DNA from: Sneathiella sp.
Lineage (GTDB): Bacteria; Pseudomonadota; Alphaproteobacteria; Sneathiellales; Sneathiellaceae
Length of the DNA: 20,226 nucleotides
Reading direction: 5' to 3'
Assembly (NCBI GenBank): GCA_002732675.1
Contig: NVRR01000029.1
Location: 1-20,226, forward strand
A model generated the notes under the pieces. It did no database searches. It saw only the letters and a list, made by a program, of their open reading frames with translations, and was not told the DNA's origin. Of the stretch, positions 1 through 7,667 are shown piece by piece (within the stretch, counting starts at the first letter, position 1; every line of letters begins with the position of its first letter). Made by a program: the position numbers and the translations under genes.

Positions 1-51
1 CCCCGCCGCCAGCGCTATCAAACCGCCAGCCGATATCATGAGTACAGGCAT
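1..51 (-). CDS. Start of a truncated gene, possibly a membrane protein
   Basis: An ATG at 51 opens a minus-strand frame that stays open to the window edge. It gives 17 residues, MPVLMISAGGLIALAAG, which are hydrophobic and glycine/alanine rich, as in a first membrane segment or a signal anchor. A second in-frame ATG lies at 39. No strong ribosome binding site is visible. It lies 57 bases downstream of the kinase gene on the same strand, so co-transcription is possible. Too little is visible to name a family, and it could also be a chance open frame. Confidence 0.3.
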   Translation of the reverse strand, partial: MPVLMISAGGLIALAAG

Positions 52-108
52 CAGATCACTTTCTTAAGTCAAACCTACTTTTTCAGCATTTATTGTACGA
101 AAAAGGTC

Positions 109-633
109 TTAGAAATGCGTTAATGGGCCGCACCGGAAGTTTGTAACCTCCGCCGAGGTCTTAAGAATAATTGTCGTGCCATCAAAATGACCTAGTGCGT
201 CAATCAGTTGGGGACGATGCATTTTCTGGAAGTTCCAGATAAATTTAAGAAATTCCCAGTCAAAGCGCTCCGGACAACCTGCGGGCATATCGTCGCGAAT
301 GCGGCCATAACTGGTTGCGGTGCGCCAGAGAACTCGCCACAGGCAGACGGGCCGCGGAATGTCCAGAAAAATAACGGTCTCGGCGCGATCCAGGCGCTGC
401 GCCAATGTACTGCCGTAATTCCCGTCCATAATCCATTCCGGATTTGCTGTGAGTTCGGCTATTCTGGCGATCCAGGGCGCTCGTTCCGATCCGACCCATC
501 CCGGATGCCAATACTGCTGGTCGAGATGGATAAGCGGTAGACCCGTGGTGTCGGCAAGCAGCCGGGCAAAAGTCGATTTACCCGACCCAGCGCAGCCCAA
601 AATAAGAACACGTTCCAGTTTTTTATTCCTCAA
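109..633 (-). CDS. FlaR-like P-loop kinase (adenylate kinase-related, 'DNA topology modulation' family)
   Basis: This is a small cytoplasmic NTP-binding protein of 174 residues, normal for the family. A Walker A motif, GCAGSGKST, lies at residues 13-21. It is followed by HLDQQYWHPGW near 37-47 and WIMDGNYGSTL near 68-78, both typical of FlaR-like proteins. The true substrate of the family is poorly known; the name comes from an old link to DNA topology and flagella. The frame opens with TTG at 633, which has no Shine-Dalgarno sequence in front of it. A GAGGA motif instead lies 8 bases before a CTG at 618, which would give a protein starting ERVLILGC after the initiator and would fit the usual family N-terminus. 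The gene is 248 bases beyond the arylsulfatase and has no evident tie to the catabolic genes. Confidence 0.8.
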   Translation of the reverse strand: MRNKKLERVLILGCAGSGKSTFARLLADTTGLPLIHLDQQYWHPGWVGSERAPWIARIAELTANPEWIMDGNYGSTLAQRLDRAETVIFLDIPRPVCLWRVLWRTATSYGRIRDDMPAGCPERFDWEFLKFIWNFQKMHRPQLIDALGHFDGTTIILKTSAEVTNFRCGPLTHF

Positions 634-881
634 CGGGCAAATTAGCGGATTCGCAATTTCTCGTATTTGTAATTTATGTTTTCAGAAATGTCCTGGTTTG
701 TCTGCACAATTTGAGTTGGATTTATAAGTAGGTTTCAGCGGGGCCACTGATGTTGGGTGTGGCAAGTTGAAGTAGAGCTACCCCAGGGTTCTCCGACCAA
801 TCTTGTAGCATTCGGCTGCCGGCAAATGGCTAGGTGAGATGTAATTAGTCTATCCGCCGCATCTGACAATACCCCTAGGAA
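634..881. other. Intergenic stretch without a recognised gene
   Basis: These 248 bases lie between the end of the arylsulfatase gene and the start of the kinase gene. No frame here looks like a real protein in either direction, and no clear terminator follows the sulfatase stop at 882. The only repeat noticed is AAGTAGGTTT at 726-735, the exact reverse complement of AAACCTACTT at 71-80 on the far side of the kinase gene. Confidence 0.5.
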
Positions 882-3122
882 TCATTCCCGTGCTAATTCG
901 GCTTTTCCTATTCCTTCGCCATCAAGGTCTGTTTGCTTTTTCATGAGAACGGTTACCTTGCGCAGAAAGCCGTTAAACTCGAAAGGAGAGGTATAGTTGC
1001 CAACGGGATTGCCGCGATCGCGTCCGATATCAAGGCCGGACCAAGAGATAAGCATGAAGAAGCCCAGATGACTTTCCACACTTTCAGCCGGGACCCCGTC
1101 AACGAGCAGGGTGTATCGGCTTTTTCCCATTCCGGAACCCATCTTTGGTTTGGCTTCACGTGTTAATCGTTCAACTTTTAACCCAAGAATATGAGAACCA
1201 GGGCGTACAGGCTGGGTAGATGTCACAACAACATGCTCGCCGCCAATATTCAGGTCATGCACGAGATAGCCGTTTTTGAGAAAAAGACTGTATCCAGATG
1301 TGCTGTCACCATGTGCGATTAAAACACCTTCGCCGCCGTCTTTTGGAATATCGACATCCGCTTCGATCGTATAATCTCGGCTGCGTAGATCCGGTGCAAC
1401 ATCAGAGGGGATATGTCCCACACCGCGATGAAATATCGCTTTTCGCCGCGCGCCTTGTAAGCGCTCGGCATTTTCCGCAAATCGAGGGGCAAAACGATCA
1501 TCAAGGGGCAGCACCTCATATTTTTCTGCTTCTTTCCACCAGGTTGCTATCATAGCAGACAGTCGGTCAGGCTGGCTTAGCGCAAGGTCATGTGCCTCGG
1601 AGAAATCATTGGAGAGATCATAAAGTTCCCATACATCGTCCTCGAACGGCGATCCCATTGGATGAAATGCGACAGCTTTCCATCCGTCGTGCCAAAGTCC
1701 GCGATGGCCGAACATCTCGAAATACTGGGCCGACTCCCGCGACGGCGCGTCCGTTTGAAACAGACTTTGTTTGAAGCTTTGCCCCTCAATGGGTTGCTGA
1801 TCAACTCCATTGATGGATGCTGGGGGCTCGATCGAAATCAGATCAAGAAGAGTAGGCAGAAGGTCACTGCAATGGGCGAACTGATGCCGCAATTCTCCGG
1901 CTGCCGGAAGCTTCGCAGGCCATGAGAGAATGAGCGGATCCCGGATCCCGCCGCCATGTGTGTTCTGTTTATACCTTTTTAACGGGGTGTTGGCTGCCAT
2001 TGCCCACCCATGCGGGAAATTCGAATGGGTGTCCGGACCTCCAATATCATCAATGCGGGCAATCTTCTCGTTCATTGGCTCCGGTCTCAGGTTAAATGGC
2101 CCCATGGCATTGACCAGCCCGTTTCGCCCCCCTTCCTGGCTCGCTCCGTTATCGGATAGAACCAATATGAGAGTGTTGTCTCTTTGGTCCGTCTCTTCTA
2201 GAAAATCGATCAGTCGAGCGATTTGTTGATCGGTATGATCCAGCATTCCGGCATAGGCAGATTGTAATCGCGTAAAAAGACGGCGTTCATCTGCGCTATG
2301 GCTCTCCCATTCTTTGACACCGTCATTGCGTAGCGGCAAATCGGTGTCCGGTGGGACAATCCCCATTTCCTTTTGACGCGTAAGCCGTTTGAGCCGTTCC
2401 ACATCCCAGCCACCTTCGAATACAGGGTCATAACTTTTGATGATGTCCTTTGGTGCCTGATGCGGTGCATGGCACGCGCCGAAGGCACACCACATAAGCC
2501 AGGGATCTTCACTGCCCCCCGCCTGATGGTCCGCCAGAAACCGAATTGACTGATCAACCAGATCCTCCGTTAAGTGATACCCGGTTGAATGGCTCCCAGG
2601 AGGATCAATATGGCCGTTATCCTTTATCAATTCAGGTGCATAATGATCTGTTTCTGCATCTAAAAACCCGTAGAATCGATCAAAACCACGACTTAATGGC
2701 CAACCGTCGAAGGGTCCGGTTGGACCGCTTTCGCTGAGCGGTGTGACGTGCCATTTGCCGATCATGTAGTTGCGATAGGCATGGGGGCGTAGCATTTCGG
2801 CAAGCGTGCCCGCCGACTTCGCGATCTTCCCCCGGTATCCCGGATAGCCGCTGTCAAAATTTGCAAGACATCCAACGCCGACAGAATGATGGTTCCTTCC
2901 TGTCAGTAGCGACGCGCGTGTTGTGGAGCACATGGCGGTTGTATGAAACCCCGTATATCGAAGACCCGAGGCCGCTAATTTGTCGATCGTCGGTGTGCGG
3001 ATGGAAGAGCCGTAACAGCCGAAATCTGAAAATCCCACATCATCGAACAAGACAACAAGAATATTCGGAGCGCCTTCCGGCGGGCGAACCGGATCGGGCC
3101 ACCAGGGTTTGGTTTTATCCAT
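882..3122 (-). CDS. Arylsulfatase, sulfatase family S1, long form with C-terminal beta-sandwich-like domain
   Basis: This is a predicted hydrolase of sulfate esters, 746 residues from the ATG at 3122. That start has AGGA about 8 bases upstream. The frame is open up to 3449, but that part overlaps the neighbouring dehydrogenase and reads as junk. The N-terminal domain has the metal-binding LFDDVGFSDFG motif (Asp27, Asp28), the active-site motif CSTTRASLLTGR with Cys65 as the residue to be converted to formylglycine and Arg69, GKWH (Lys123, His125), and later LSDNGASQEGG and a Lys/His stretch ending in HGGGIRDP. About the last 150 residues look like the lectin-like beta domain of long bacterial arylsulfatases. 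Oddly, the usual Pro of C-x-P-x-R is Thr. No signal peptide is evident, so it is probably cytoplasmic. No formylglycine-generating enzyme is encoded in the window. It is last in the run from the CoA-transferase. The substrate is unknown. Confidence 0.88.
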   Translation of the reverse strand: MDKTKPWWPDPVRPPEGAPNILVVLFDDVGFSDFGCYGSSIRTPTIDKLAASGLRYTGFHTTAMCSTTRASLLTGRNHHSVGVGCLANFDSGYPGYRGKIAKSAGTLAEMLRPHAYRNYMIGKWHVTPLSESGPTGPFDGWPLSRGFDRFYGFLDAETDHYAPELIKDNGHIDPPGSHSTGYHLTEDLVDQSIRFLADHQAGGSEDPWLMWCAFGACHAPHQAPKDIIKSYDPVFEGGWDVERLKRLTRQKEMGIVPPDTDLPLRNDGVKEWESHSADERRLFTRLQSAYAGMLDHTDQQIARLIDFLEETDQRDNTLILVLSDNGASQEGGRNGLVNAMGPFNLRPEPMNEKIARIDDIGGPDTHSNFPHGWAMAANTPLKRYKQNTHGGGIRDPLILSWPAKLPAAGELRHQFAHCSDLLPTLLDLISIEPPASINGVDQQPIEGQSFKQSLFQTDAPSRESAQYFEMFGHRGLWHDGWKAVAFHPMGSPFEDDVWELYDLSNDFSEAHDLALSQPDRLSAMIATWWKEAEKYEVLPLDDRFAPRFAENAERLQGARRKAIFHRGVGHIPSDVAPDLRSRDYTIEADVDIPKDGGEGVLIAHGDSTSGYSLFLKNGYLVHDLNIGGEHVVVTSTQPVRPGSHILGLKVERLTREAKPKMGSGMGKSRYTLLVDGVPAESVESHLGFFMLISWSGLDIGRDRGNPVGNYTSPFEFNGFLRKVTVLMKKQTDLDGEGIGKAELARE

Positions 3123-3140
3123 CGATTTATCCTTTTGTTT

Positions 3141-3168
3141 CCGGTCCGAGGAGGCCGGTCTTTTTTTT
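3141..3168 (+). terminator. Terminator-like hairpin plus T-tract, antisense to the surrounding genes
   Basis: On the plus strand, a GC-rich inverted repeat at 3141-3158 (CCGGTC against GGCCGG, one G-T pair, six-base loop) is followed by C and eight T residues. This has the form of an intrinsic terminator. The flanking genes run on the minus strand, where the T-tract becomes an A-tract before the hairpin, so it should not stop the operon's own transcript. If real, it would block antisense transcription coming from within the sulfatase gene. The stem is short. Confidence 0.4.
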
Positions 3169-3195
3169 ATTGGAAACCTTTGAATTCTATATAGT

Positions 3196-4371
3196 TCATC
3201 TCCGAATGGTTCGGCTTTCAGAGACTTGTTTTTTTGTAATCTTCGCGATGTTGAGTTGATGCATCTGGCTTGTTCCCTCGTACAATCTGAAAAGACGAAC
3301 ATCGCGGTAAAATCGCTCGATATGGCTGTAATCGGCGACATATCCAGACCCGCCAAAGATCTGTACCGCGCGATCAGCAACCCGCCCGCACATTTCAGTT
3401 GCAAAGTACTTGCACATGGATGCTTCCAGCGTGACATCGCCGCCATCATCCCGTTTACGTGCGGTTTCGAGGATCAACGCACGAGCAGCAGCAATCTCAG
3501 TATGGCTATCTGCAATCATTGCCTGAACGAGCTGGAAGTCACCGATTGGACTCCCAAATTGTTTCCGTTCCAGCGCATGGTTCGTGGCATCGTCGAGCAT
3601 CCTCATGGCCGGACCGGTACTCAGGGCGGAAAGATGGATACGTTGCTTGTTCAGGGCTTTCATGGCTGTTTTGAAGCCAACCCCTTCCTTGCCGCCTAAT
3701 ATGCTGGAGGCTGGCACGACGCAGTCTTCGAAATACACTTCCGAGACGGGCGAGCCCGCTTGCCCCATCATCTGATAGGCTGGCCCGACGGATAGCCCCG
3801 GCGTCTCTCGGTCAACGAGAAACGCGCTAATCGCGTTATGGGTTGGGTCTTCCAGATTTGTGCGCGCGAACACCGTAAAAAGATCTGAAATCGGAGCGTT
3901 GGTAATATACGCCTTGGATCCGTTGAGGACATAGGTATCGCTGGTGCGGGTTGCGGTTGTTTTGAGGGCAGTGGCTTCCGAGCCCGCCTCCTTTTCAGTC
4001 AGGGCGAAACATCCGACAATGTCACCATTCGCCAGTTTCGGAAGATACATATCCTTTTGTTCTGTGGTCCCGTCGACGATGAGGGATTCGCTGCCAATGC
4101 CCGTGTTCGATCCGACGCGTGCCCGAAAGGCAACAGAACAATAGGACAGCTCGAGGGCCGCCATCACCAGTTCTTCCGTCGTCAGGCCGGCGCCGCCAAA
4201 CTGTTCCGGTATGGACCATCCGAAAAACCCGTTCTTTTGCATATCGTCGACCAGGTCCTGGGGCACTTCATTGAGAGAGGCCACTCGATCCTCATTCGGA
4301 ATGGCGACGTCCTGGACCCAGCTCCGGATGTTGGCGAGGAATAGTTTATGTGCTTCTGGATCGCGTATCAT
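3196..4371 (-). CDS. Acyl-CoA dehydrogenase
   Basis: This is a FAD-dependent cytoplasmic enzyme that makes 2,3-enoyl-CoA from acyl-CoA and passes electrons to ETF. It has 391 residues, the standard family length. The N-terminal helical domain is followed by the flavin/substrate motif CFALTEKEAGSEATALKTTA from residue 121, the beta-domain motif ITNAPISDLFTVFAR near 156-170, and the C-terminal QIFGGSGY (337-344). RLFRLYEGTSQM follows, in which Glu365 sits at the position of the catalytic base of short- and medium-chain dehydrogenases. The start ATG has only a weak purine-rich upstream site. The gene lies 39 bases after the flavoprotein gene and 73 bases before the sulfatase gene. Its substrate cannot be predicted. 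It may act on the CoA ester made by the CoA-transferase of the same operon. Confidence 0.92.
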   Translation of the reverse strand: MIRDPEAHKLFLANIRSWVQDVAIPNEDRVASLNEVPQDLVDDMQKNGFFGWSIPEQFGGAGLTTEELVMAALELSYCSVAFRARVGSNTGIGSESLIVDGTTEQKDMYLPKLANGDIVGCFALTEKEAGSEATALKTTATRTSDTYVLNGSKAYITNAPISDLFTVFARTNLEDPTHNAISAFLVDRETPGLSVGPAYQMMGQAGSPVSEVYFEDCVVPASSILGGKEGVGFKTAMKALNKQRIHLSALSTGPAMRMLDDATNHALERKQFGSPIGDFQLVQAMIADSHTEIAAARALILETARKRDDGGDVTLEASMCKYFATEMCGRVADRAVQIFGGSGYVADYSHIERFYRDVRLFRLYEGTSQMHQLNIAKITKKQVSESRTIRR

Positions 4372-4410
4372 TTTTACGTCTCTTTCGGGTGTTTTCTTAG
4401 GGGTGTATTT

Positions 4411-5502
4411 TTAGCCGCTGGTCAGTCGGGCGATATTTTCCAATGATTGGTTTGTTTCCGTGACAAGCCTCGTCATGATTTCGTCTACGGTCATAAGCTC
4501 GTTGAACCAGGCAATGCTTTGGCCAGCGGCATCATATATCAAAGGTTCAATCTCATGCTCATTAATGCCTGCAATAATGTCGGCCGTAAGCACCTGTTGG
4601 TAAGGCATGGGAAGCGGGGTCGGCGCGTCTTCCTTGTTCCATTCCTCTGACCACGCTGTTTTAATGAGCCGACATGGCTTTCCACTGTGACTATAGGAAA
4701 TTTCAGTATCCAGGCTGGTGGCTTTTAGCAGCTTTTGGGTGAGCGCGTCGCTGAGCGCATGTTCTTTTGACGTGAGCCAAGCCGTTCCGAGCCAGACACC
4801 CTGGGCGCCCAGCGCAAGGGAGGCGGCGATGTGGCGTCCATGCCCAACACCACCTGCGGCAAGAACCGGGATGTCTCCCGCCGCGTCAACGATCTGGGGC
4901 ACTAGAGAAAACGTACCGATGGGGCCCGTATGCCCGCCAGCGTCGTAGCCTTGCGCGACGATCAGATCGACACCGGCATCGCGGGCTTTGGCCGCATGGC
5001 GTGGCGCGCCGACCAGAGAAATGGTCATTTTGCCGTGTTCCTTGGCGCGGCCAATCATTTCCGGCGGCATGCCGACAGCGGAGGCAAAACTATGGGCGCC
5101 GGATTCCAGCGTCGCCGCCATTTGCTCTTCGAACAGTTGCTGAGAGCGCGTTTGAGAGGAGAAAAAAGTCGGTTTTGTTGCCTTGGGAACGTGATATTTT
5201 TTGGCAAGACCGGCGACAAAATCCTTATGTTCCTGCGGCAGGCTGTCGACGATCTTTTCCCGGTCGGTTTCCTCGCCGACGGAGGCGGGCAGCATCAGAT
5301 CTATACCGAAGGGACGGCCCTCCATTTGCTCCTGCATTATCCTGGCTTCGGCGACGATTTCCTCGGGCGTGCTTCTGGCCGCTCCGAAGACCGGATATCC
5401 TCCTGCCTTCGCGAGGGCCACCATGACATCGATGCTATGGGCAAGACCAAAAATAGGATAGCGGATACCCATTTTTTCGCAAATTGGTGTTGTGAGTTCC
5501 AT
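4411..5502 (-). CDS. Nitronate monooxygenase / 2-nitropropane dioxygenase-like FMN oxidoreductase
   Basis: This is a TIM-barrel flavoprotein of the NMO/NPD family (363 residues), a group that includes nitronate monooxygenases, NADH:quinone reductases and FabK-like enoyl reductases. QGYDAGGHTG at about 185-193 contains His191 at the place of the catalytic His of nitronate monooxygenases. IPVLAAGGVGHGRHIAASLA and LGAQGVWLGTAWL (about 211-243) form the FMN phosphate-binding region. The N-terminal motif that usually reads as a variant of PIIQAPM is here PIFGLAH, so the flavin pocket or function may differ from classical members. The gene starts 19 bases after the IclR gene. Membership in a CoA-ester operon suggests a flavin-dependent step on the pathway intermediate rather than nitroalkane detoxification; that is inference. 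Confidence 0.85.
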   Translation of the reverse strand: MELTTPICEKMGIRYPIFGLAHSIDVMVALAKAGGYPVFGAARSTPEEIVAEARIMQEQMEGRPFGIDLMLPASVGEETDREKIVDSLPQEHKDFVAGLAKKYHVPKATKPTFFSSQTRSQQLFEEQMAATLESGAHSFASAVGMPPEMIGRAKEHGKMTISLVGAPRHAAKARDAGVDLIVAQGYDAGGHTGPIGTFSLVPQIVDAAGDIPVLAAGGVGHGRHIAASLALGAQGVWLGTAWLTSKEHALSDALTQKLLKATSLDTEISYSHSGKPCRLIKTAWSEEWNKEDAPTPLPMPYQQVLTADIIAGINEHEIEPLIYDAAGQSIAWFNELMTVDEIMTRLVTETNQSLENIARLTSG

Positions 5503-5521
5503 GATGTTCTACCGTTGTTTC

Positions 5522-6355
5522 CTAGTTCCCAAAAATGTTAAAGAGCCGAAGATTTTCGGCGACAGACGCCAGCCGCGGAGCCAAATCGTTTTCGACTTCT
5601 TCCTTGCGGGCCCGGTACGAAGGAATGCCGCAAGAAATTGTTACCTCGAGGCCATCGGCAGTCCGGCCGACCGGCGCGGAAATGGCGTAAATATTTTCCC
5701 GCCATTCGCCAAAGGAAATACAATACCCATTTTCTCGGCAACTCATGATCGCGGCATCGATACGAGTTGAAAACCGTTCAATAGATCCTGGAAAATGATT
5801 TTCGATCTCCTGGTATTTAAGGGCGAGCTCCGGTTCGGACAACATGGATAAAAGCGACCGTCCGGTTGCCGTTTGCGGGACAGGAATAGTCATGCCTGTC
5901 TCCGGAACATGGGGAAAATTCGAAATATCTCCGGCCGTCTGGATATAGACGGCTTCCGGCCCGTTGAAGACGGCAAGGGAGGCATTGCCTTTGGCAAAAT
6001 CTGCAAATTCCGACATCAACCCCACGGCCTGCTGTCGCCATTTCATAGAAGAGAAAACCGGGTAAGACAGCGCTAGAATACCAGGTGCCAGCCGAAAGCT
6101 GCCTTTCGGATCACGGCGGATATACCGGAGTGAAATCAACGTCTTGCAGAGCCGTGAAACCGTTGCCTTATTAATATCCAGGCGCTTTGCAATCTGTGTA
6201 TTCGTCAGGGCTTCTTCGGCGTCACGGAAACATCCCAGGATTTTCATTCCGCGAATGAGAGTTGAGGAAAGAGAGCTGTCTTTTTCAGCCGGCCGATTGG
6301 GATCAGGCTGTTGCTTGTCATGGTTATCCGCAGGCTTGCTAGAAACGCCGTTCAT
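5522..6355 (-). CDS. IclR family transcriptional regulator
   Basis: This is a DNA-binding regulator of 277 residues. The first 30 residues are polar and probably disordered. Then comes a winged helix-turn-helix (about 30-92, with TNTQIAKRLDINKATVSRLC as the HTH at 51-70). The C-terminal IclR effector domain (about 105-270) includes a typical GRSLLSM segment and late cysteines (MSCRENGYC, ISCGIPSY). Its ATG overlaps the TGA of the CoA-transferase gene by ATGA, so it is translationally coupled as the second gene of the operon. The likely target is the divergent promoter at 7564-7667, with an intermediate or substrate of the pathway as effector (inference). Confidence 0.92.
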   Translation of the reverse strand: MNGVSSKPADNHDKQQPDPNRPAEKDSSLSSTLIRGMKILGCFRDAEEALTNTQIAKRLDINKATVSRLCKTLISLRYIRRDPKGSFRLAPGILALSYPVFSSMKWRQQAVGLMSEFADFAKGNASLAVFNGPEAVYIQTAGDISNFPHVPETGMTIPVPQTATGRSLLSMLSEPELALKYQEIENHFPGSIERFSTRIDAAIMSCRENGYCISFGEWRENIYAISAPVGRTADGLEVTISCGIPSYRARKEEVENDLAPRLASVAENLRLFNIFGN

Positions 6356-7563
6356 ATAATTCCTCGTTCTCGGTAGGAAGTAATTTCAGCCTCGGTCAGT
6401 CCGAGTAATTCCTCAAAAAGGGCGGCATTATCCGCTCCCAGGCTTTTTGCTGTCCATCTTATTTTACCCGGGTTTTTGGTAAATTTGGGGGTCACAGCCT
6501 GAAGCCGGACGGATCCAAAATCTTCGTCCGGTACCGAGACAATAGCATCACGCGCGATATATTGTGGATCTTTAAATATTTGATCAATGGAATAAATCGG
6601 GGCAATGGTTCCCTTTTCCCGAGAGAAAGCTTCCAAGACTTCCGCTTGAGAATGAGAAGCAATAAATCCGCCAAAAAGACGATCGAGTTCGGCGGCGTTT
6701 TCGACTCTTAACCCGTTGGAGGCGAATTTTGGATCCTCTATCAGATCCGGGCGGCCTATTGCGCGCGCATTGGCGAGGAATGTGCCGTTGGTACTGCCGG
6801 CGAGTGAAACATATCGTTTGTCACTGGTCATGTAGACGTCAGAGGGCGCCGAATATTGGTTTCGGTTACCACTTCTTTCCCGCACTGTTCCTAGCTGGTC
6901 ATATTCGATGGCAAGGAAATCCAGCAACCGAAAAGTAGCTTCGGTCAGAGATAGATCGATTTCTTCTCCTTCTTGCTTGGGATTATTTGTCACTTGCACA
7001 AGTGCTGCCAAAATCGACATGGCACCAAATAGTCCGCCGAAGGCATCCGATAGCGGATATCCGGTATGCATGGGAACGCCTTCTGGCTCTCCAGTTATAT
7101 GAGTAATGCCGCCCATTGCTTCAAAAATGCGCGCGAACCCGGGCTGATCGATATAGGGGCCATATTGTCCGAAGGCGGTCACCCTGAGGATGACAAGCTT
7201 GGGGTTGGCTTTCCAAAGAGTCTCAAGATCCAGTCCCCATTTTTCGAGGGTGCCGGGCTTGAAGTTTTCAATCAGGACGTCAAATTGCGGCAACATCTTT
7301 AGCAGAAGCGCCGCGCCTTCCTTCTTTCGAAGATCCAGAGTTCCGAATTTCTTGCCCCGATTTACAGCCTTCCACCAGAGAGATTTCCCCTCCTTGAATG
7401 GAGGAAAACCGCGCATGCCATCTCCGGTATTGGGGAGCTCAAATTTGACTACATCGGCACCAAAATCGGCCAGTAATGTTCCGGCAAAAGGCGCGGCGAT
7501 GACGGTGGCGATATCTAAAATCCGGAGGCCAGATAACGGGCCATTGTTGTCTTCATTTTTCAT
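6352..7563 (-). CDS. Family III CoA-transferase (CaiB/BaiF type)
   Basis: This enzyme transfers CoA from a donor acyl-CoA to a carboxylic acid through an Asp-linked anhydride. It has 403 residues, normal for the family. Visible signs are the N-terminal LSGLRILDIATVIAAPFAGT, then LLADFGADVVKFE, the central LIENFKPGTLEKWGLD (97-112), and GYPLSDAFGG with Asp173 in the position of the catalytic aspartate. The C-terminal part has VSVPDEDFG and the LGADNAALFEELLGL segment usual for the family. It is the first gene of the minus-strand operon and diverges from the dehydrogenase/TRAP operon. That fits a role in activating the imported acid. The acceptor and donor are unknown. Confidence 0.92.
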   Translation of the reverse strand: MKNEDNNGPLSGLRILDIATVIAAPFAGTLLADFGADVVKFELPNTGDGMRGFPPFKEGKSLWWKAVNRGKKFGTLDLRKKEGAALLLKMLPQFDVLIENFKPGTLEKWGLDLETLWKANPKLVILRVTAFGQYGPYIDQPGFARIFEAMGGITHITGEPEGVPMHTGYPLSDAFGGLFGAMSILAALVQVTNNPKQEGEEIDLSLTEATFRLLDFLAIEYDQLGTVRERSGNRNQYSAPSDVYMTSDKRYVSLAGSTNGTFLANARAIGRPDLIEDPKFASNGLRVENAAELDRLFGGFIASHSQAEVLEAFSREKGTIAPIYSIDQIFKDPQYIARDAIVSVPDEDFGSVRLQAVTPKFTKNPGKIRWTAKSLGADNAALFEELLGLTEAEITSYRERGII

Positions 7564-7667
7564 TGGTTAATCCAGAAGGTCCTTTTTAAATGCAGCTATT
7601 GACATGTATTGTTACTATATATAAAACAAAATAGTCAAATATAAAAATAAATAAGACAGATGGGTCA
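7564..7667. promoter_or_regulatory. AT-rich divergent promoter region with inverted repeat
   Basis: This 104-base region separates two divergent operons. A plus-strand TTGACA at 7599-7604 is followed after 15 bases by TATAAA (7620-7625), a plausible -35/-10 pair for the gene at 7668. A mirrored TTGACT reads on the minus strand at 7638-7633, so TTGAC (7599-7603) and GTCAA (7634-7638) form an inverted repeat around a TATATATA centre. This could be the control site of the IclR regulator encoded next to it; direct proof is lacking. Confidence 0.55.

Noticed and set aside
634..881. Possible insertion-sequence remnant after the arylsulfatase
   Set aside because: Short translated stretches looked vaguely transposase-like, but no motif, terminal repeat or duplication could be supported.
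3123..3449. N-terminal extension of the arylsulfatase frame by 109 residues
   Set aside because: It overlaps the C-terminal end of the acyl-CoA dehydrogenase gene, shows no family similarity, and a good ATG with AGGA lies at 3122.
4930..5541. 203-codon frame opposite the flavoprotein gene
   Set aside because: Antisense shadow of a well-supported gene, with low-complexity composition and no domain.
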